Assembly (NCBI RefSeq): GCF_964656455.1
Contig: NC_135719.1
Location: forward strand, 132,475,444 to 132,539,443
Origin: Halichoerus grypus
Lineage: Eukaryota > Chordata > Mammalia > Carnivora > Phocidae
DNA length: 64,000 bases
Direction of reading: 5' to 3'
Position numbers and translations under genes: made by a program. Of the stretch, positions 11,060-22,960 are shown piece by piece (position 1 is the stretch's first letter; each line of letters begins with the position of its first letter). The notes under the pieces were generated by a model. The model was not told where the DNA came from, made no database searches, and worked only from the letters and a program-made list of their open reading frames with translations.

Positions 11060-11098
11060 AAAGAAAGAAAGAAAAAGAGAAAGAAAGAAGAAAGAAAA
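11007..11098 (+). repeat. (GAAA)n microsatellite grown from a SINE tail
   Basis: About 90 bp of GAAA units, mostly pure up to 11060 and then mixed with AAG variants, follow the SINE A-tail directly. The minus-strand open frame at 10999-11238 translates this as a Phe/Leu/Ser low-complexity run and is spurious. Confidence 0.95.
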
Positions 11099-12540
11099 GT
11101 TTGTGTTTTCTTTGGAAGAAAATATATACTTACACTGTGTAGAGGTGTTGGTCTAGTTAACTTAGGAGGAAAGGAGTCTGGGTTATGCTTGGTGGATAAA
11201 ACTAACTGGATAAAATTAACTGGATTTTCAGGTGCCATTCCCTATTTCACAGGACCAGAATCCAACCCTTTCCCAGGCAACACTAGTAGTCGCCTTGGTT
11301 TAGAAAAAGCCCTATTAAAATCTGGCTAAAGCAAAGACAGCTAAATGTACAAAATAAAAAGTACAAGAATGTCAAGACTCCTTTCTCACGTGGGGTAAAT
11401 TGATGTTTCACAAAGGAGGAGGGTGAGGACATCGAATCAGAGAAGGTGGGAGTATTGCTTTCAAGAGGAATTATGAGAGAATTCAAATGTCATTCATTAT
11501 GATCGTAGCAAGGATATGCTTTGAAGAGCTACTCTGCTCTAAACACATCTGAATGGCAGGTAGCATTCCCAAGGAGAAAACTTTACAACCAAAGCCAGGC
11601 TTAAAAAGATTTATATTTCCAAGGACAAGAAATCCAAAGAGATGAATGGAGCTGCAGAGAGTGGCAGCTGGGAGTCGAGCTCTTGAGGAGTAACAGGAAT
11701 GAAAATTGCTAAATGGAGGTGGAAACTAGTTTCCGCTAAACTATACAGGCACTTTGTGCAAATTAGAAAAAGTTTCTCTCCTTGGATATAAGTTTGGTTG
11801 GGGGTGGGGAGTTGGTAGGGTATTTTACAAGTGATAAAAAGTCTTTTTCTTTGAGTAGTTACAAGTTGTTCCAAACGCAAAATATAGGACCATGCAGAGT
11901 GCTCACAGGGGCCCTGGCTGGGAAATGCACATAGCACTCGTCTTGGGGTTGAGGTTCATGTGGGAACACAGGCTTAATGAGTGGGAGGACAAAGACACAA
12001 CATGTTCATCAGGACCTGAGCAAAGCTACCTGCTGTCCCTGGACCAGTACTTCAATATTTCTAATATCAGCATGGAGGCACGAACCACAACCTGTCATTA
12101 TAAGACTTAGTTTTACACGGGAGACCCAGAGGCAACATCCAAACAGCCACAGATCACTAGACAAGGAACAGTAAACCAGAGGGAGAAAGTAATCAAAAGT
12201 AAAAACAACAGACCTTCTGTACAAATAAATAAAATATATCGGTAAACTTAATAAATTATTGACAGTAAAAAAAAAAATATATAGAGACTGTTGTGTGTGG
12301 TTTAAAATAAAGGTAAAGTTAAAAATCGAGCCAGGAATACCACAATTGTGGAGGGGGAGTGATCAGTATCATGCTTGCTAAGTTTCTTATGGGCTGAAAA
12401 CTTAAGGACAACCATTGGAAAAGTTGTAATCCGAAGCTTCCCAACTAGCAGAGGTAAAGAAAACGGAAAAGAGAAAACCTTGTCTATGTAAGCATCGACC
12501 AAGTAAAGGATGGGAAGATAGCAAATGGTAGGATCATTAT
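11099..12540. other. Unique DNA
   Basis: No repeat or gene was recognised. Several overlapping open frames (11611-11937 minus, 108 codons; 11892-12174 plus) have no known domain and no supporting exon signals that I can defend. Confidence 0.45.
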
Positions 12541-12950
12541 TTCAATCAGTTTCAAGAGGTTGTACGGTGCTAGAATATGATCCCCAAATCTCAGTAGCTT
12601 ATACATTAAAGGTGCGTTTTTTTGCTCCCACTAAATGTCTACTGTAGATTGACCTTAGCTTGGCTCCATACAATCTTCACTCTGTGAGTCAGGCTGATGG
12701 AGGAACTTCTATCTGGGAATCTCTAGTCTTGTGATACGGAAAGATGAGCTCAGAGCAAACCATAATCTGGCCCACACTGCCTTTACTCAGAGTTGACAGG
12801 AGTTACTTTCACTCAGATTTCACTGAGCAAATCAAGTCCTTTGGTAAAAGTGACATTAGTAGAACTAGAAAGTATAATCTTGCAGGGAGGGGTACCTTGG
12901 TGAGGGACACCGCAGGAAAAGACAGCAGTGATTTAAATAAAATAATTACA
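12541..12950 (+). repeat. Old interspersed repeat, family not named
   Basis: The string CCCCAAATCTCAGTAGCTTA, the later AGTCAGGCTGATGGAGGAAC and AGTATAATCTTGCAGGGAGG occur in the order I remember from a common mammalian interspersed repeat, probably an LTR or DNA transposon. I cannot name the family safely. The 69-codon open frame at 12744-12953 falls within it. Confidence 0.45.
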
Positions 12951-13089
12951 TAGCAGAAGGAGAAGGGTGAGTAAAGTTATCCTTTAGGGCAAAATATGTA
13001 AAGAGAAAATTTATAGAAAAGGACAAAGTTTTCAAAAATGAGATTTTTTTCACATGTATTAGTTTTCCAAAGAGCCCAAATGTTAGAGA

Positions 13090-13660
13090 GTCATTACCTG
13101 TTGGGAAAGGGAGCCCTCATACACGGATAATGGGACTGTAATACAGTGTCACCACTCTGGAGAACGAATGGAACCATACCCAGTAAAGCTGAAGGTGTAA
13201 ACACCTGGCAATCCAGATAAATAGCCCTCAGAAGCTCTTTATACAAGTGCCCAGGACACGTCTTAAAGAATGTTCATTTTAGTATTATTTGAAATAGTAA
13301 AAAAAAAAATTTCACAAAAACCAGGATGTCTGCTAAGGAATTCATTGGTATTATAAAATACTCATGAAATACAACTCTAATCAGTAGTTGCAATTAATGA
13401 ACTAGAGCTGCATGAATCAAATGTTGAAATTATGAAACAATGTACAGTGAAAATAAGCAAGTTGTGGAATGATAGCCACTACAGTATGGGAATATTTATA
13501 AAAATGTTTAAGACATGCAAGCAAGTCTCGTTGATTATACATATGCATTCATGGATTAGAACACCACAAATTAAGAATAGCAGTTACATTTTTCAGGATC
13601 AGGCTGGGGAATGTGCTTAGGGAATTATACCCAGAGGGTTGGAACTGTATTTCTTAGACA
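13090..13660 (+). mobile_element. Old L1M (ORF2 end and 3' UTR), sense
   Basis: Diverged landmarks appear in ORF2 order: GGTTGGGAAAGGGAGCCCTC-like start, ATAATGGGACTGTAATACAG, ACCCAGTAAAGCTGAAGGTG, AATGTTCATTTTAGTATTAT, AAATACTCATGAAATACAAC and GAACTAGAGCTGCATGAATC. This fits the L1ME/L1MC age class. No intact frame remains. Confidence 0.6.
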
Positions 13661-14531
13661 TTATTTCTCAAAAAGAAAATAACATAAAATGAAAATATTT
13701 GAAGCAAATATAGCAACATTAACCTGAAAAAAAATTTATTAACCTGGATGGAGAGTATATAGTTGTCATCTTAGTCTCTTGGATTTTCTGTAGGAGTGAA
13801 ATAATTTATGATTAAGGTGAAAAAAAATGCCTAAAGAAGCTGATTGTGGATCACCTGCTAGATCCAACCATAGTGGTGTTGAAGGTTGCCTGGCACTTCC
13901 TTCCTCTGTGGCCTGCTAGGTGGTAGAAATGATCTGTCAACTGATAATTTAGCAAACACAGAACTTCTGACTGCACTCCCTGCCATTATATATAGAAATA
14001 GCTTCTCTTCCAGAAGAGGAGGAAGGAACCCTTGTAGGGTTTAAACATATAAATTCAAGAATCTGATTAGATGTTAATTAAAAGCAAGTTTCAGTTTGCT
14101 TGTCTTTTTATGACTTCACGACTCTTCATAAGCATAAGTAGGAGAGAGTTGACTATTTCAGCAGTTCTTCAGATAAGGACGCATTTGAGTATAAAGAACA
14201 CTTAGTTAAATATCTGGACAGAAAATGCTCATTTGTTTCACTAGGTAATGACTTGGCAGAATAAATGGTTAGTAATCTTGACCATCCTGCCAACTAGCAA
14301 GAAAAAAAGTCCTAAACAACTGGTGATATCTGCTGGGTTTGGAGTTAGGTATAGGGAAAATACCTGGGACAAAGGTAATATGTTATTACCTCCATTCAGC
14401 GACTCCTCTTTGTGGATTCTGATTATTAAGGCCCAGACAGGCTTGACCAGAGGAGACTGGCATCTTACTTGGTAGTTTGTGTTTCCAAAATCACACCAAG
14501 AACAGAATAATGCAATAGAATGTATAGATTT

Positions 14532-14590
14532 TAATATCTATGATACCCATAGATAACCCATAGATATTAGCTGTGATTACCACAGCTAAT
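14532..14590. repeat. Two overlapping perfect inverted repeats
   Basis: TAATATCTATG (14532-14542) is the reverse complement of CATAGATATTA (14559-14569). ATTAGCTGTG (14566-14575) is the reverse complement of CACAGCTAAT (14581-14590) with a 5-nt loop. The inner arms share 14566-14569, so only one hairpin can form fully at a time. Confidence 0.8.
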
Positions 14591-14736
14591 AAATATGTAT
14601 AGATTGTAACTCTGTTGATAGTTTATTGTTTTTAAGCCAGAGTACTGTCTATTGCCTGGTCATCGTTTTAATAATCATCTTAAATAAAAACATATCTCTT
14701 CATGATAATCTCTTATTCTAACGAAACATACATATA

Positions 14737-14850
14737 TATCAATAAAGTATACCAGAAACTGTCAAAAACATACCAGATAAGAATTATCAGTTAGCTATCA
14801 ATGAACATACTGGAAACTATCAATAAACATGCCAAATAAGAACTTAAACA
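14737..14850 (+). repeat. 59-bp tandem duplication with 23-bp sub-repeats
   Basis: TATCAATAAAGTATACCAGA at 14737 recurs as TATCAATGAACATACTGGAA at 14796, and each copy contains a second related block (ACATACCAGATAAGAA / ACATGCCAAATAAGAA). The pattern is a diverged two-copy minisatellite built from a shorter unit. Confidence 0.75.
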
Positions 14851-16503
14851 CCGTGCAAAGGTATAGTGTATCATGCTTCCTGTTTGCTAAGATTAAATCT
14901 TCACCTTAAATTTTGTAGCTCATTTATGTATTCATTATAAAGAATAATAATGTAAGTGGGATTCTCCAACCATGTTAAAAATGTGTATTTGAATACATAA
15001 AAATATTTCTTAGTATCAAAAGTGTTTTGAAATAGTTTTAGCCTACATCTTTCAACTGGAAACTCTGTTTTATGTATTTCCATAATAAAAGTAATATTTA
15101 AGTGAAATCATAAATCATAAGAAAGCAAAAGAAAGAACTATTTAAGTGAAATCATAAGGAATTAAACCTATATACTGTCTCTCATGATAATATATACTCA
15201 TGTTTACTGTATATGCAAAGAAACACAGCAGAACACTTTAATTTTAAAAAAGTATTTTTGCAGAAAATCTTAACACTTGCTCTTTGAATTTAAATAAAGA
15301 GCCTCTTAGGACTGTTTCACTTTGTGGGCTGTCAGGAAAAAATAATTTCCAACAATATACAACTGGATACTTAGGACAGTAAAGATAGTGGAGACTAGAT
15401 GCACATATTCTGTGTGAAAATGTGTGGGACAGTAAGCATTTTCAGTCTCCTCCTCATGATAAGTCACTGCTTGAAATGTCTGTTTGGACAGTGCTTTAGA
15501 GTGCTATGAATGGAGGGCAGATGAAAGTAAATGGCTGGAATTCTTTAATATCCCCACCTTGCAGAGCGTCAACCCTTGGAATGCTTGTACTTCCTGCGTT
15601 TTCTCCCGGCTCTGCTATTACCCAGGTGGAGGTTAGTAGTCAACACTTGTCTGCTGCTGCCTCAATGCTTACACTTAGCAATTCCTGGGTTTATCATCAT
15701 TTATTAATTGCTTAATCAATAAGCTCTGTAAATGGTGACCATAATTATCCCAGAAGGTCACTGAAATAAAGGAGAGTGAGGTCCCAGGGCGATGAGGCCC
15801 AGGCTCACATCCATTTATCTGAAGCTACACGACAAGATGCTATTTTTTATTTCTGCCTTGAATTTCAAATTAACAGTCAGCTGAAAAGATTCTGTTGAAG
15901 AATGAATCCATAATAAGGGATTTACTTCTTTTCCCTTGGAGTTGTTTCTTTGCTGCCATTGTTACTGATTAATGGGCTATGTATACCTTAAAGGAACACT
16001 GCTACTCTTGGACTATCCTCTCTCCAGAGTATGTTAAGATCATGTTAATGTCTTGCATTTCTCAACACTGGAGAGTTAATCAAGTGTTTCAGAAACTATG
16101 TGTTTATTTATATAGAGAAAGTCAAGAAAGCAGAGTAAAAAACAATGTATACAGCGTGCTCTCACTTTTGGAAAAAGAACTCTATGTATCCTGTTTTGTT
16201 TTTGCTCTGCTTCTGGCTTTCTGTCTATAGAAAATATAGTTTCTGAAACAATTTGTTTTTGAATGTTGAAAAATGCAACATAAATAAATTAATAGATGAT
16301 AGAGATAGACATCCAAATATAGTGCTTATATTCTAAAAGTATACAGAGGAGTTACGCATTTTCATCATTCCTCATTTGTGCTGTTTTATTTTGCTCATTT
16401 TTGGTTAGCTTTTTAATGTATAATTTACATACAATAAAATAATGAATTTCAGTGTACAATTCTATGAGTTCTGTCAATCATAATGTGAGTTACCGTGTTA
16501 TAG

Positions 16504-16722
16504 AGCTACACTATTCAATAGGGGAGCAACCAGACACATGTGGTGATTGAGCACTGGAAACAGGAAAGCAACATAGAGAAGAACATTCTGGATGAGTCAG
16601 GTTACATAGAATATATGTTGTAATTAAGTTTAATTACACTTTTTTCTTATTAACTTTTTAAATATGGCTCCTGGAATTTTAAAAATTATGCGGCTTGTAT
16701 TTTATTTCCATAATACAGGATA
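16504..16722 (+). mobile_element. MER5-like (hAT-Charlie) DNA transposon remnant
   Basis: Landmarks in order are ACTATTCAATAGGGGAGCAA, CACATGTGGTGATTGAGCAC, the TAATTAAGTTTAATTACACT middle, AATATGGCTCCTGGAATTTT and TGCGGCTTGTATTTTATTTC near the end. These match the non-autonomous MER5A/B elements. It sits inside the L1M, so it inserted later. No transposase is encoded. Confidence 0.75.
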
Positions 16723-17525
16723 GATACAGAACATTTTCATCAACATAAAAAGTTCCCCACCCCCGCTTCATTGAATCCTCCTACCCCATTCTCACTCTCT
16801 GACAACCACAAATCTATGTCTGTCTCTAGTTTTGAGTTTTCTGCATTTTATGTAAGCAGGTGTGTGTGTGTGTAGTCTTGTAAGTGTATGTAAGCAGCTC
16901 TGTGTATATGTGGTCCATATAAGCATGTTATGTAGTCTGTGTTTGACTCTTTTACTTTGCAGAATGCTTGAATGATAGGTTCATATTGCTGTATCAGCAG
17001 TTCATTCTTTTTTAATACTGAGTAGTACTCCTTGCTAGTATTCAATTTTATTGCTTAGTAGTACTTAGTAGTATGGATACACCTCCATCTGTTTATCCAT
17101 TCACAAATTAATGATCTTTCAGTTGGGGCCATTGTGAACAAAGCTGCTATGGACATTTGAGTAAAAGTCCTTGTGGATATACATCTTCGTTTAGTTTGAA
17201 TGAATGCATAGGAATGAAGAAGCTAAGTCATACAGAAAGATTAAGAAACAGTCAAATAATTTTCAAATGTTTCTGTACCATTGTACCTTCCAACAACAAT
17301 GTATGAGAATTCTGGTGGCTCCCCACCATTGTCTACATACGCTGTTGTCAGTCTTTTCAATTTTATAAGTTCCAGTGAATGTGTAATAATATCTCAGTGT
17401 GAAATTAATTTTAATTTCCCAAATGAGAAACAAGGCTCTTCTCATGTGATTATTTGAAATTTATATATCTTGTTTCCTGGAATGAACATTTTTTGTTCAT
17501 TTTTTTAAGAACTAGAAGATGTTTA

Positions 17526-17637
17526 GGGGCGCCTATGGCTCAGTTGGTTAAGCATTCAACTCTGGTTTCAGCTCAGATCATGATCTCAGGGTCCAGAGAT
17601 CAAGCCCCATGTAGGTCTCTGTCTCTCTAAAATAAAT

Positions 17638-17668
<31 letters not shown>
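17526..17668 (+). mobile_element. CAN-SINE, short older form
   Basis: GGGGCGCCTATGGCTCAGTT leads through TCATGATCTCAGGGTCCAGA to AAATAAATCTT and a run of about 25 A. The CT-rich body is very short. AACTAGAA precedes it (17510-17517) and follows the tail (17668-17675), a short target-site duplication. Confidence 0.9.
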
Positions 17669-17669
<1 letters not shown>

Positions 17670-17930
17670 CTAGAAAATTTTTTATCTAGAAAATGTCCTA
17701 TATCAGCCATATTTTGTAATTATTTTTTATCATCTGACTTGCCTGTTTGTTTTCTTAACATCATCTTTTAAAGTGCCAAAGTCTTTATTTTCATGAATTT
17801 CAATTCTGTCCTTTTAAAAAGCTTATGGCTTATACTTTTATTTTTCTAAGAAAGCCAATATTTTCTCCTATGGGTTCATCAGGAACTTTTACAATTTGGA
17901 CTAAATATACTTTTGAAAAATCCATCAAAT

Positions 17931-18383
17931 TGTGGGTCAATCTCTAAATCATCTTTGATTGTACTTTTAACCACTTTTTTTTCTAAATGAAGTGACTCAG
18001 ATTTGTTTAATAGTTATGAAACTCTCATACCCTAAGAACATTAGCTGTATTATTTACCCCCAAAACCTCAAGTTGATTTTATGTCTTACTTTCAAAAGCT
18101 ATGTGACATTTTTTTTTTCTGTGGTGAAGGCAACGGAGCAAAAAGTAGAACAGGAATGGCGGTTAGGTTAGCCAAGAAAAGTGGATGCTAAATGTCTTGA
18201 AAGCTATGATGACATTGCCAAAGAGCTCATGAACCAAAAATAGAAGTCTGGCTGATCATTCAGGAGAATATAGAAGGCTGATTGAGAGTACTTAAGCAGA
18301 AGTTCGGGAAAAATAAATAAAAGGATTAACAGGGATAAATAACCTAGTCCAAGAAATCGGTTTTAAAATTATTGCTTTTAAAT
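17931..18383. other. Unique DNA
   Basis: Nothing recognised. The left part may still be very diverged L1M sequence. Confidence 0.4.
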
Positions 18384-18395
18384 ATTATAGAAACT

Positions 18396-18593
18396 GGGGC
18401 GCCTGGGTAGCTCAGTCGTTAAGCGTCTGCCTTCAGCTCAGGTCATAATCCCAGGGCCCTGGGATTGAGCCCGGCATCGGGCTCCCTGCTTGGTGGGAAG
18501 CCTGCTTCTCCCTCTCCCACTCCCCCTGCTTGTGTTCCCTCTCTCGCTGTCTCTCTCTCTCTGTCAAATAAATAAATAAATAATTAAAGAAAA
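18396..18593 (+). mobile_element. Young CAN-SINE with 12-bp TSD
   Basis: Full-length young form from GGGGCGCCTGGGTAGCTCAG to the (AAAT)n tail. ATTATAGAAACT flanks it at 18384-18395 and 18594-18605. Confidence 0.97.
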
Positions 18594-18605
18594 ATTATAG
18601 AAACT

Positions 18606-19772
18606 TTAATAGCTAAAACTTTTGAAATATGTCCATTTAAAAAGAGAAAGATGACATGTAACCCTGAAAAAATGCAAATGACTAGATGAAGTAGTTTTTA
18701 TATGCCATCTTGATGGAGTTGTGTTTATCTGGACTGAAGGTTTAACTATGAACCAGTCAATGCAAATTGGAGACTAGTGTTACTATAAATATTTAAATGG
18801 TATCTGCTTTCCAAGACAGAATGAACAGTTTACATCACAGCGTTATGGGCGTTTCTTGTTTAGGAAGTGCATGAAATGAAAGGACACATTTTAGGAGGAA
18901 AGCAAAATCACATCCCAATGCAACGTCTGCTGCAGTCCGGCGATGTGTTTTACATGGACGTTTCCTGAGGTTACTCATACTGCCCAGTGCTGAAGTATAA
19001 GCACATTTTGTTGCTTTCCCCTTCCCGTGGTGCACTTCATCTCCAGATTTTCACTATGCTTTAATTACTTACTGGAAAAGATTCAATACCATTGAAGCTT
19101 ATTTCATAATTTTAGGATTATAGAGTACTACAGGAAAGCTATTCTGTACACCAAGACATTTGAGGTTCTTAAAATTTATGTTTCTCCCAAAATGGCACCA
19201 TTAAATGCAGAAAAATACCTAAAGTATAAGGCTTAATGCTGTTCATTCAAGAGGTGCTTAACAAATACTTGTGGAGTTGAATATTCTATGAGAGGCAATT
19301 CTCAGGGTTAGGAGAAGAGAGTTGGCTTTCAATTGCAGTTCTAAATGGATAGGGGACTTGAAAAAAGTTAACAGTCTGCACCATCATTTTCTTGTCTCCA
19401 ATATGAAGAAGGTCCAATATGAATTAGCTGAAGTTTAAGATTTTTTTTAAACCATTATAGGGATCCAAGAGTCTGCACTCTACATGTCTAAACAGTTTTA
19501 TGTGTCTGGAGGTGTCCCTTTAAATAGACAGGACAGGTTGCTTGTCCCAACCACACCTACAATGACTGTTCCCCTTAGATATTTTCAGAGGTCGTTGAAG
19601 GTTATTTCTTTGCAGTCTGTGATTTCCACCTTGCCTGTTCTGGCTCTCGGAATTACAGATGTTCATGCTGAGGTACCAGGGCCACTGTGTGTTTGACCTA
19701 AAAGATACCGGTCACATTTCTGTTAGTTGACTGAGCTCCCACTTTTGGGTCTCCTGAGCTCACTACTCCCAA
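18606..19772. other. Unique DNA
   Basis: No gene recognised. TGCTTAACAAATACTTGTGG near 19254 may be the 3' end of an ancient MIR/L2-type repeat, but the evidence is weak. Confidence 0.45.
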
Positions 19773-19790
19773 CGGCCCATGGAGATTTTT

Positions 19791-19988
19791 TTTTTTTTTT
19801 TTTAAGATTTTATTTATTTATTTGACAGAGAGATAGACAGAAGAGCACAGCAGAGGGAGTGGCAGAGGGAGAGGGAGAAGCAGGCTCTGCACTGAGCAGG
19901 GAACCCGATGCGGGACTCGATCCCAGGACCCTGAGATCATGACCTTAGCTGAAGGCAGACGCTTAACCATCTGAGCCACCCAGGCGCC
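19791..19988 (-). mobile_element. Young CAN-SINE with 17-bp TSD, antisense
   Basis: Antisense copy with tail AAGATTTTATTTATTTATTT at left and head end GAGCCACCCAGGCGCCC at right. GGCCCATGGAGATTTTT occurs at 19774-19790 and 19990-20006, an exact target-site duplication. It forms an inverted pair with the SINE at 20180. Confidence 0.97.
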
Positions 19989-20179
19989 CGGCCCATGGAG
20001 ATTTTTGTGAAGCAGTTATTTTAGTATTTCTCACTTTGCTAATTTATTTTAATATTTCTGAGATGAAATTTTCTTCTTCGTGAGATTCAATAAATCTTTG
20101 TGAAGATGATCGGAAGACATCCGGAATGACAAAACCATTTTCAGAATCCTCTTCTACGGCACGAGAAGAATCCTTCGAC

Positions 20180-20379
20180 GGGCGCCTGGGTGGCTCAGTC
20201 GTTAAGCGTCTGCTTTCGGCTCAGGTCATGATCCCAGGGCCCTGGGATCGAGCCCCGCATCAGGCTCCCTGCTCTGCAGGAAGCCTGCTTCTCCTTCTCC
20301 CACTCCCCCTGCTTGTGTTCCCTCTCTCGCTGTGTCTCTCTCTGTCAAATAAATAAATAAAATCTTTAAGAAAAAAAAA
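20180..20379 (+). mobile_element. Young CAN-SINE with 14-bp TSD
   Basis: Full-length young form from GGGCGCCTGGGTGGCTCAGT to a poly-A tail. AAGAATCCTTCGAC flanks it at 20166-20179 and 20380-20393. The overlapping open frames on both strands are SINE translations. Confidence 0.97.
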
Positions 20380-21895
20380 AAGAATCCTTCGACTCTTAGC
20401 CCCAAACAACCGTGAAGGGTCTGCACCTCTAGTTTCCCAGATGTGCACATGTGTCTCTATCCTAGGGTGAGCAGAGCTTACGCTCAAGTCAGATACTCTG
20501 CTAAATAGAGAAGCTCAGAGCAAATAGGGCCTTTTTATTTTGTGAAATGTAACTCCCAAATAATTTTCAAAGTGCATGTAGGTTTGACAGGATGGGTATA
20601 ATTAGCAACAACCAAACTATTTCCATTCTTTGAGTCACATCATGTCTGACCTTTCAGTTTACGGCTTCGCACTGGCCTTTTCAACTGCAGAAACTTATAT
20701 ATAATGTGATCTTTGCAGCTTCAAAGACAGGCACTCTCCCAGGAATGAGAATCGGTGGTAGCAGGTGCTTCGACATTCATGGTGGTAGCCTTGCTACAAA
20801 TCAAGGGTAACTGTCATGGAATGAAAATGTAAGCGACCAAAACCTGTCCTAGTCTTGAAAATATATGCAAATCCACATTATAAGCTCTAGAGTCTTACAA
20901 ATAGTTGTTTTAAAAATGACAATAATTGTTTTCTATTGCTGAATAATAGCTCTTAGTCAAAAGTGCCAGATATACAATGAACCCTTCAAAGGTGAGCTTT
21001 TGATTGATGTAAAGAGGTTTTCTTGTGTGTTCTAACTGAAGATATATGACAAAAATGTCTGGGAGTATGCTGAATTAAGATATTTACAAATTTTATCATA
21101 ATAATTATCTATTAATAAGTTTATTGATTTCTTTCACCTAATTGCCATACCCTATTTCTGTATTTATTATATGATTTTGAGTATTTGGCCTGGTGAAATT
21201 TTCACATTAATATTTTAGCACCAGTGTAAAGGACTCAAATTTGTTTATCTTCACCTTCTGGAAAACTACTTAATATTCAAAAAATATAATTATTGCACTT
21301 TATGTTGCAAGGAAATATATGGAGAAAAGCAGAAACATGGAGATTCTAGTTTGTAAATTTAACTCTATAAGACTGTAAAAGACATTATGTTCTTTATAAG
21401 GTAAACCTAAAATAATTATATTCTAGCTCATTAATAAATGTCTACAAAAGTAAATTTTAAAAAGGCTTTTTGGTAATTAATAAATGCCTAAATAAATGTG
21501 GATAAACAATTAGTACAAAAGCCTTCCCTTATACAGTGTTTATTTTTCTCTTCAAAAAAATGGGGAATTCATCTTTCTGTGGAGTGAAAAACTTCTGAGC
21601 ACCATAATACCACTAGCACTTCCAAATTCTTTGTAGAAAAGGACCATAGCAACAAGGCCCCTTTGTGGTCCTGAGCAAACGACACATACATTGGAATGCT
21701 ACATGGAGAAAACATATGTTAGGATAACTTTGCTTTATGATTTTTGGATATAGGTTTTCAGATAAACTTTCTGTAGTGGAAACTCTAATAGGACAAATGC
21801 ATTTTTGTTCAAGAAGTCATTCCAGAAAAAGAAGAAAAAATCAAGAGTTGCTACACTTAAAAAAATATATACATAGTTACATAATATAGAAAAAT

Positions 21896-21912
21896 TATAT
21901 ATATATATATAA
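21896..21912. repeat. Short (TA)n run
   Basis: A pure alternating TA run of about 17 bp precedes AACACACTAG. It is self-complementary. Confidence 0.85.
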
Positions 21913-22929
21913 ACACACTAGCTAAATAATTTAGAATAAGTGATAAAAATAATACATTCTTTGTTATAGGATAAGTGGCCCTGAATTATCCATTTTACCT
22001 GTCCGCATTGATTACATTAGCTTAAAAATAAAAATAAAAAAAAGGAGGTTGTGTGTTTGGTTTTCCATGTCTCCATATGTAAATTGAGGTTCAAATAAGG
22101 TAGAGTGGTGATATTTTCAAATCTAATTCCAAATAGATTAAAATTGGTCAAATCCTGCTGAATCGAGGTTCAGAATTGTTGGAGTTATAAAAACAAACAA
22201 ACAGAAAACAAAACACTTTGTGTCTTTTAAAACCCAAAACATATTTATCCCCTGAACACTTTTGCTTTTAATTTACAAAAGCTTATTTTTGAAGGAAATT
22301 TAATCTTCTAATTTCTCATTTATTTACACTGAAATCATTAAGATGTTATTTTGTAAAAATCTATTTGAACTTTAAGAATCCTTTTAAGGATTCTATTTTG
22401 AGATTCTATGAAGAATCTTTTTTGTTTTTTAAGTGAGTTCTCTAAGAACAGAGTATTTGTTTTTGGTAAACACAAGTAAACGAACATAAAAAATTCCACA
22501 TTTAGTTGGAAGAATTCAACTAAAAATAATTTTTAAGTCAGTTTTAAAGTTGGTAAAATATTTTTTCAGCCTGAAAACACTGGTGTTGGTCGTGAGGAAA
22601 TATACAAGGATTTTCAGACAGGTAGTGTAATCCAGTACTGTAGAGTCTCCAATCAGCGGTGTTCCTACTTGTTGAAAAGAGCCAAGACAACGCTCTGTAT
22701 CTGATGATATGGAACATTTCTGCACTTACCGGTTCACAGTTTAAGATGCTGTTCTTCAAGCTCAGAATAATTCATGTGATTTTCTTTTCTGCAGATCCAC
22801 TCTATCTTCAAGGCCTATATCAAGAATTGCATTTAACATGTAACCTTCCTTGTTTAATTCAACCTTCTCTTCAATGAAATCCTATCATACTAGCATTGAG
22901 TAAAATTCAGTTTAACAACAGAATTTATT

Positions 22930-22960
22930 TCTCTCTCTCTCTTTCACTCTCTCTGTCTTT
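22930..22960. repeat. CT-rich simple sequence
   Basis: TCTCTCTCTCTC is followed by imperfect CTCTCT and CTTTCA units. It is not linked to a SINE head, so it looks independent. Confidence 0.8.

Larger units (their letters stand above)
13661..16409. other. Unique AT-rich DNA with small duplications and hairpins
   Basis: No gene recognised across about 2.7 kb. Small structures are annotated separately (14532-14590 and 14737-14845). A 19-bp direct repeat TATTTAAGTGAAATCATAA occurs at 15095-15113 and 15139-15157. Open frames such as 14248-14475 and 15979-16230 show no known domains. Confidence 0.5.
16410..17930 (-). mobile_element. Old L1M, antisense, split by two later insertions
   Basis: The antisense 3' end begins TAATGTATAATTTACATACA; after the MER5-like insert it resumes GATACAGAACATTTTCATCA and AAAAAGTTCCCCACCCCCGC, then TCTGTTTATCCATTCACAAA, TGTGAACAAAGCTGCTATGG and, beyond a SINE, GACTTGCCTGTTTGTTTTCT. 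It covers the 3' UTR and the last part of ORF2. All frames are broken. Confidence 0.75.

Noticed and set aside
20126..20487. Overlapping open frames on both strands with LSAQVMIPGPWDRAPHQAPC-type peptides, also near 4.7, 24.6, 26.9, 32.5, 54.4 and 59.7 kb
   Set aside because: The peptides recur because they are translations of CAN-SINEs; they do not represent a protein family.
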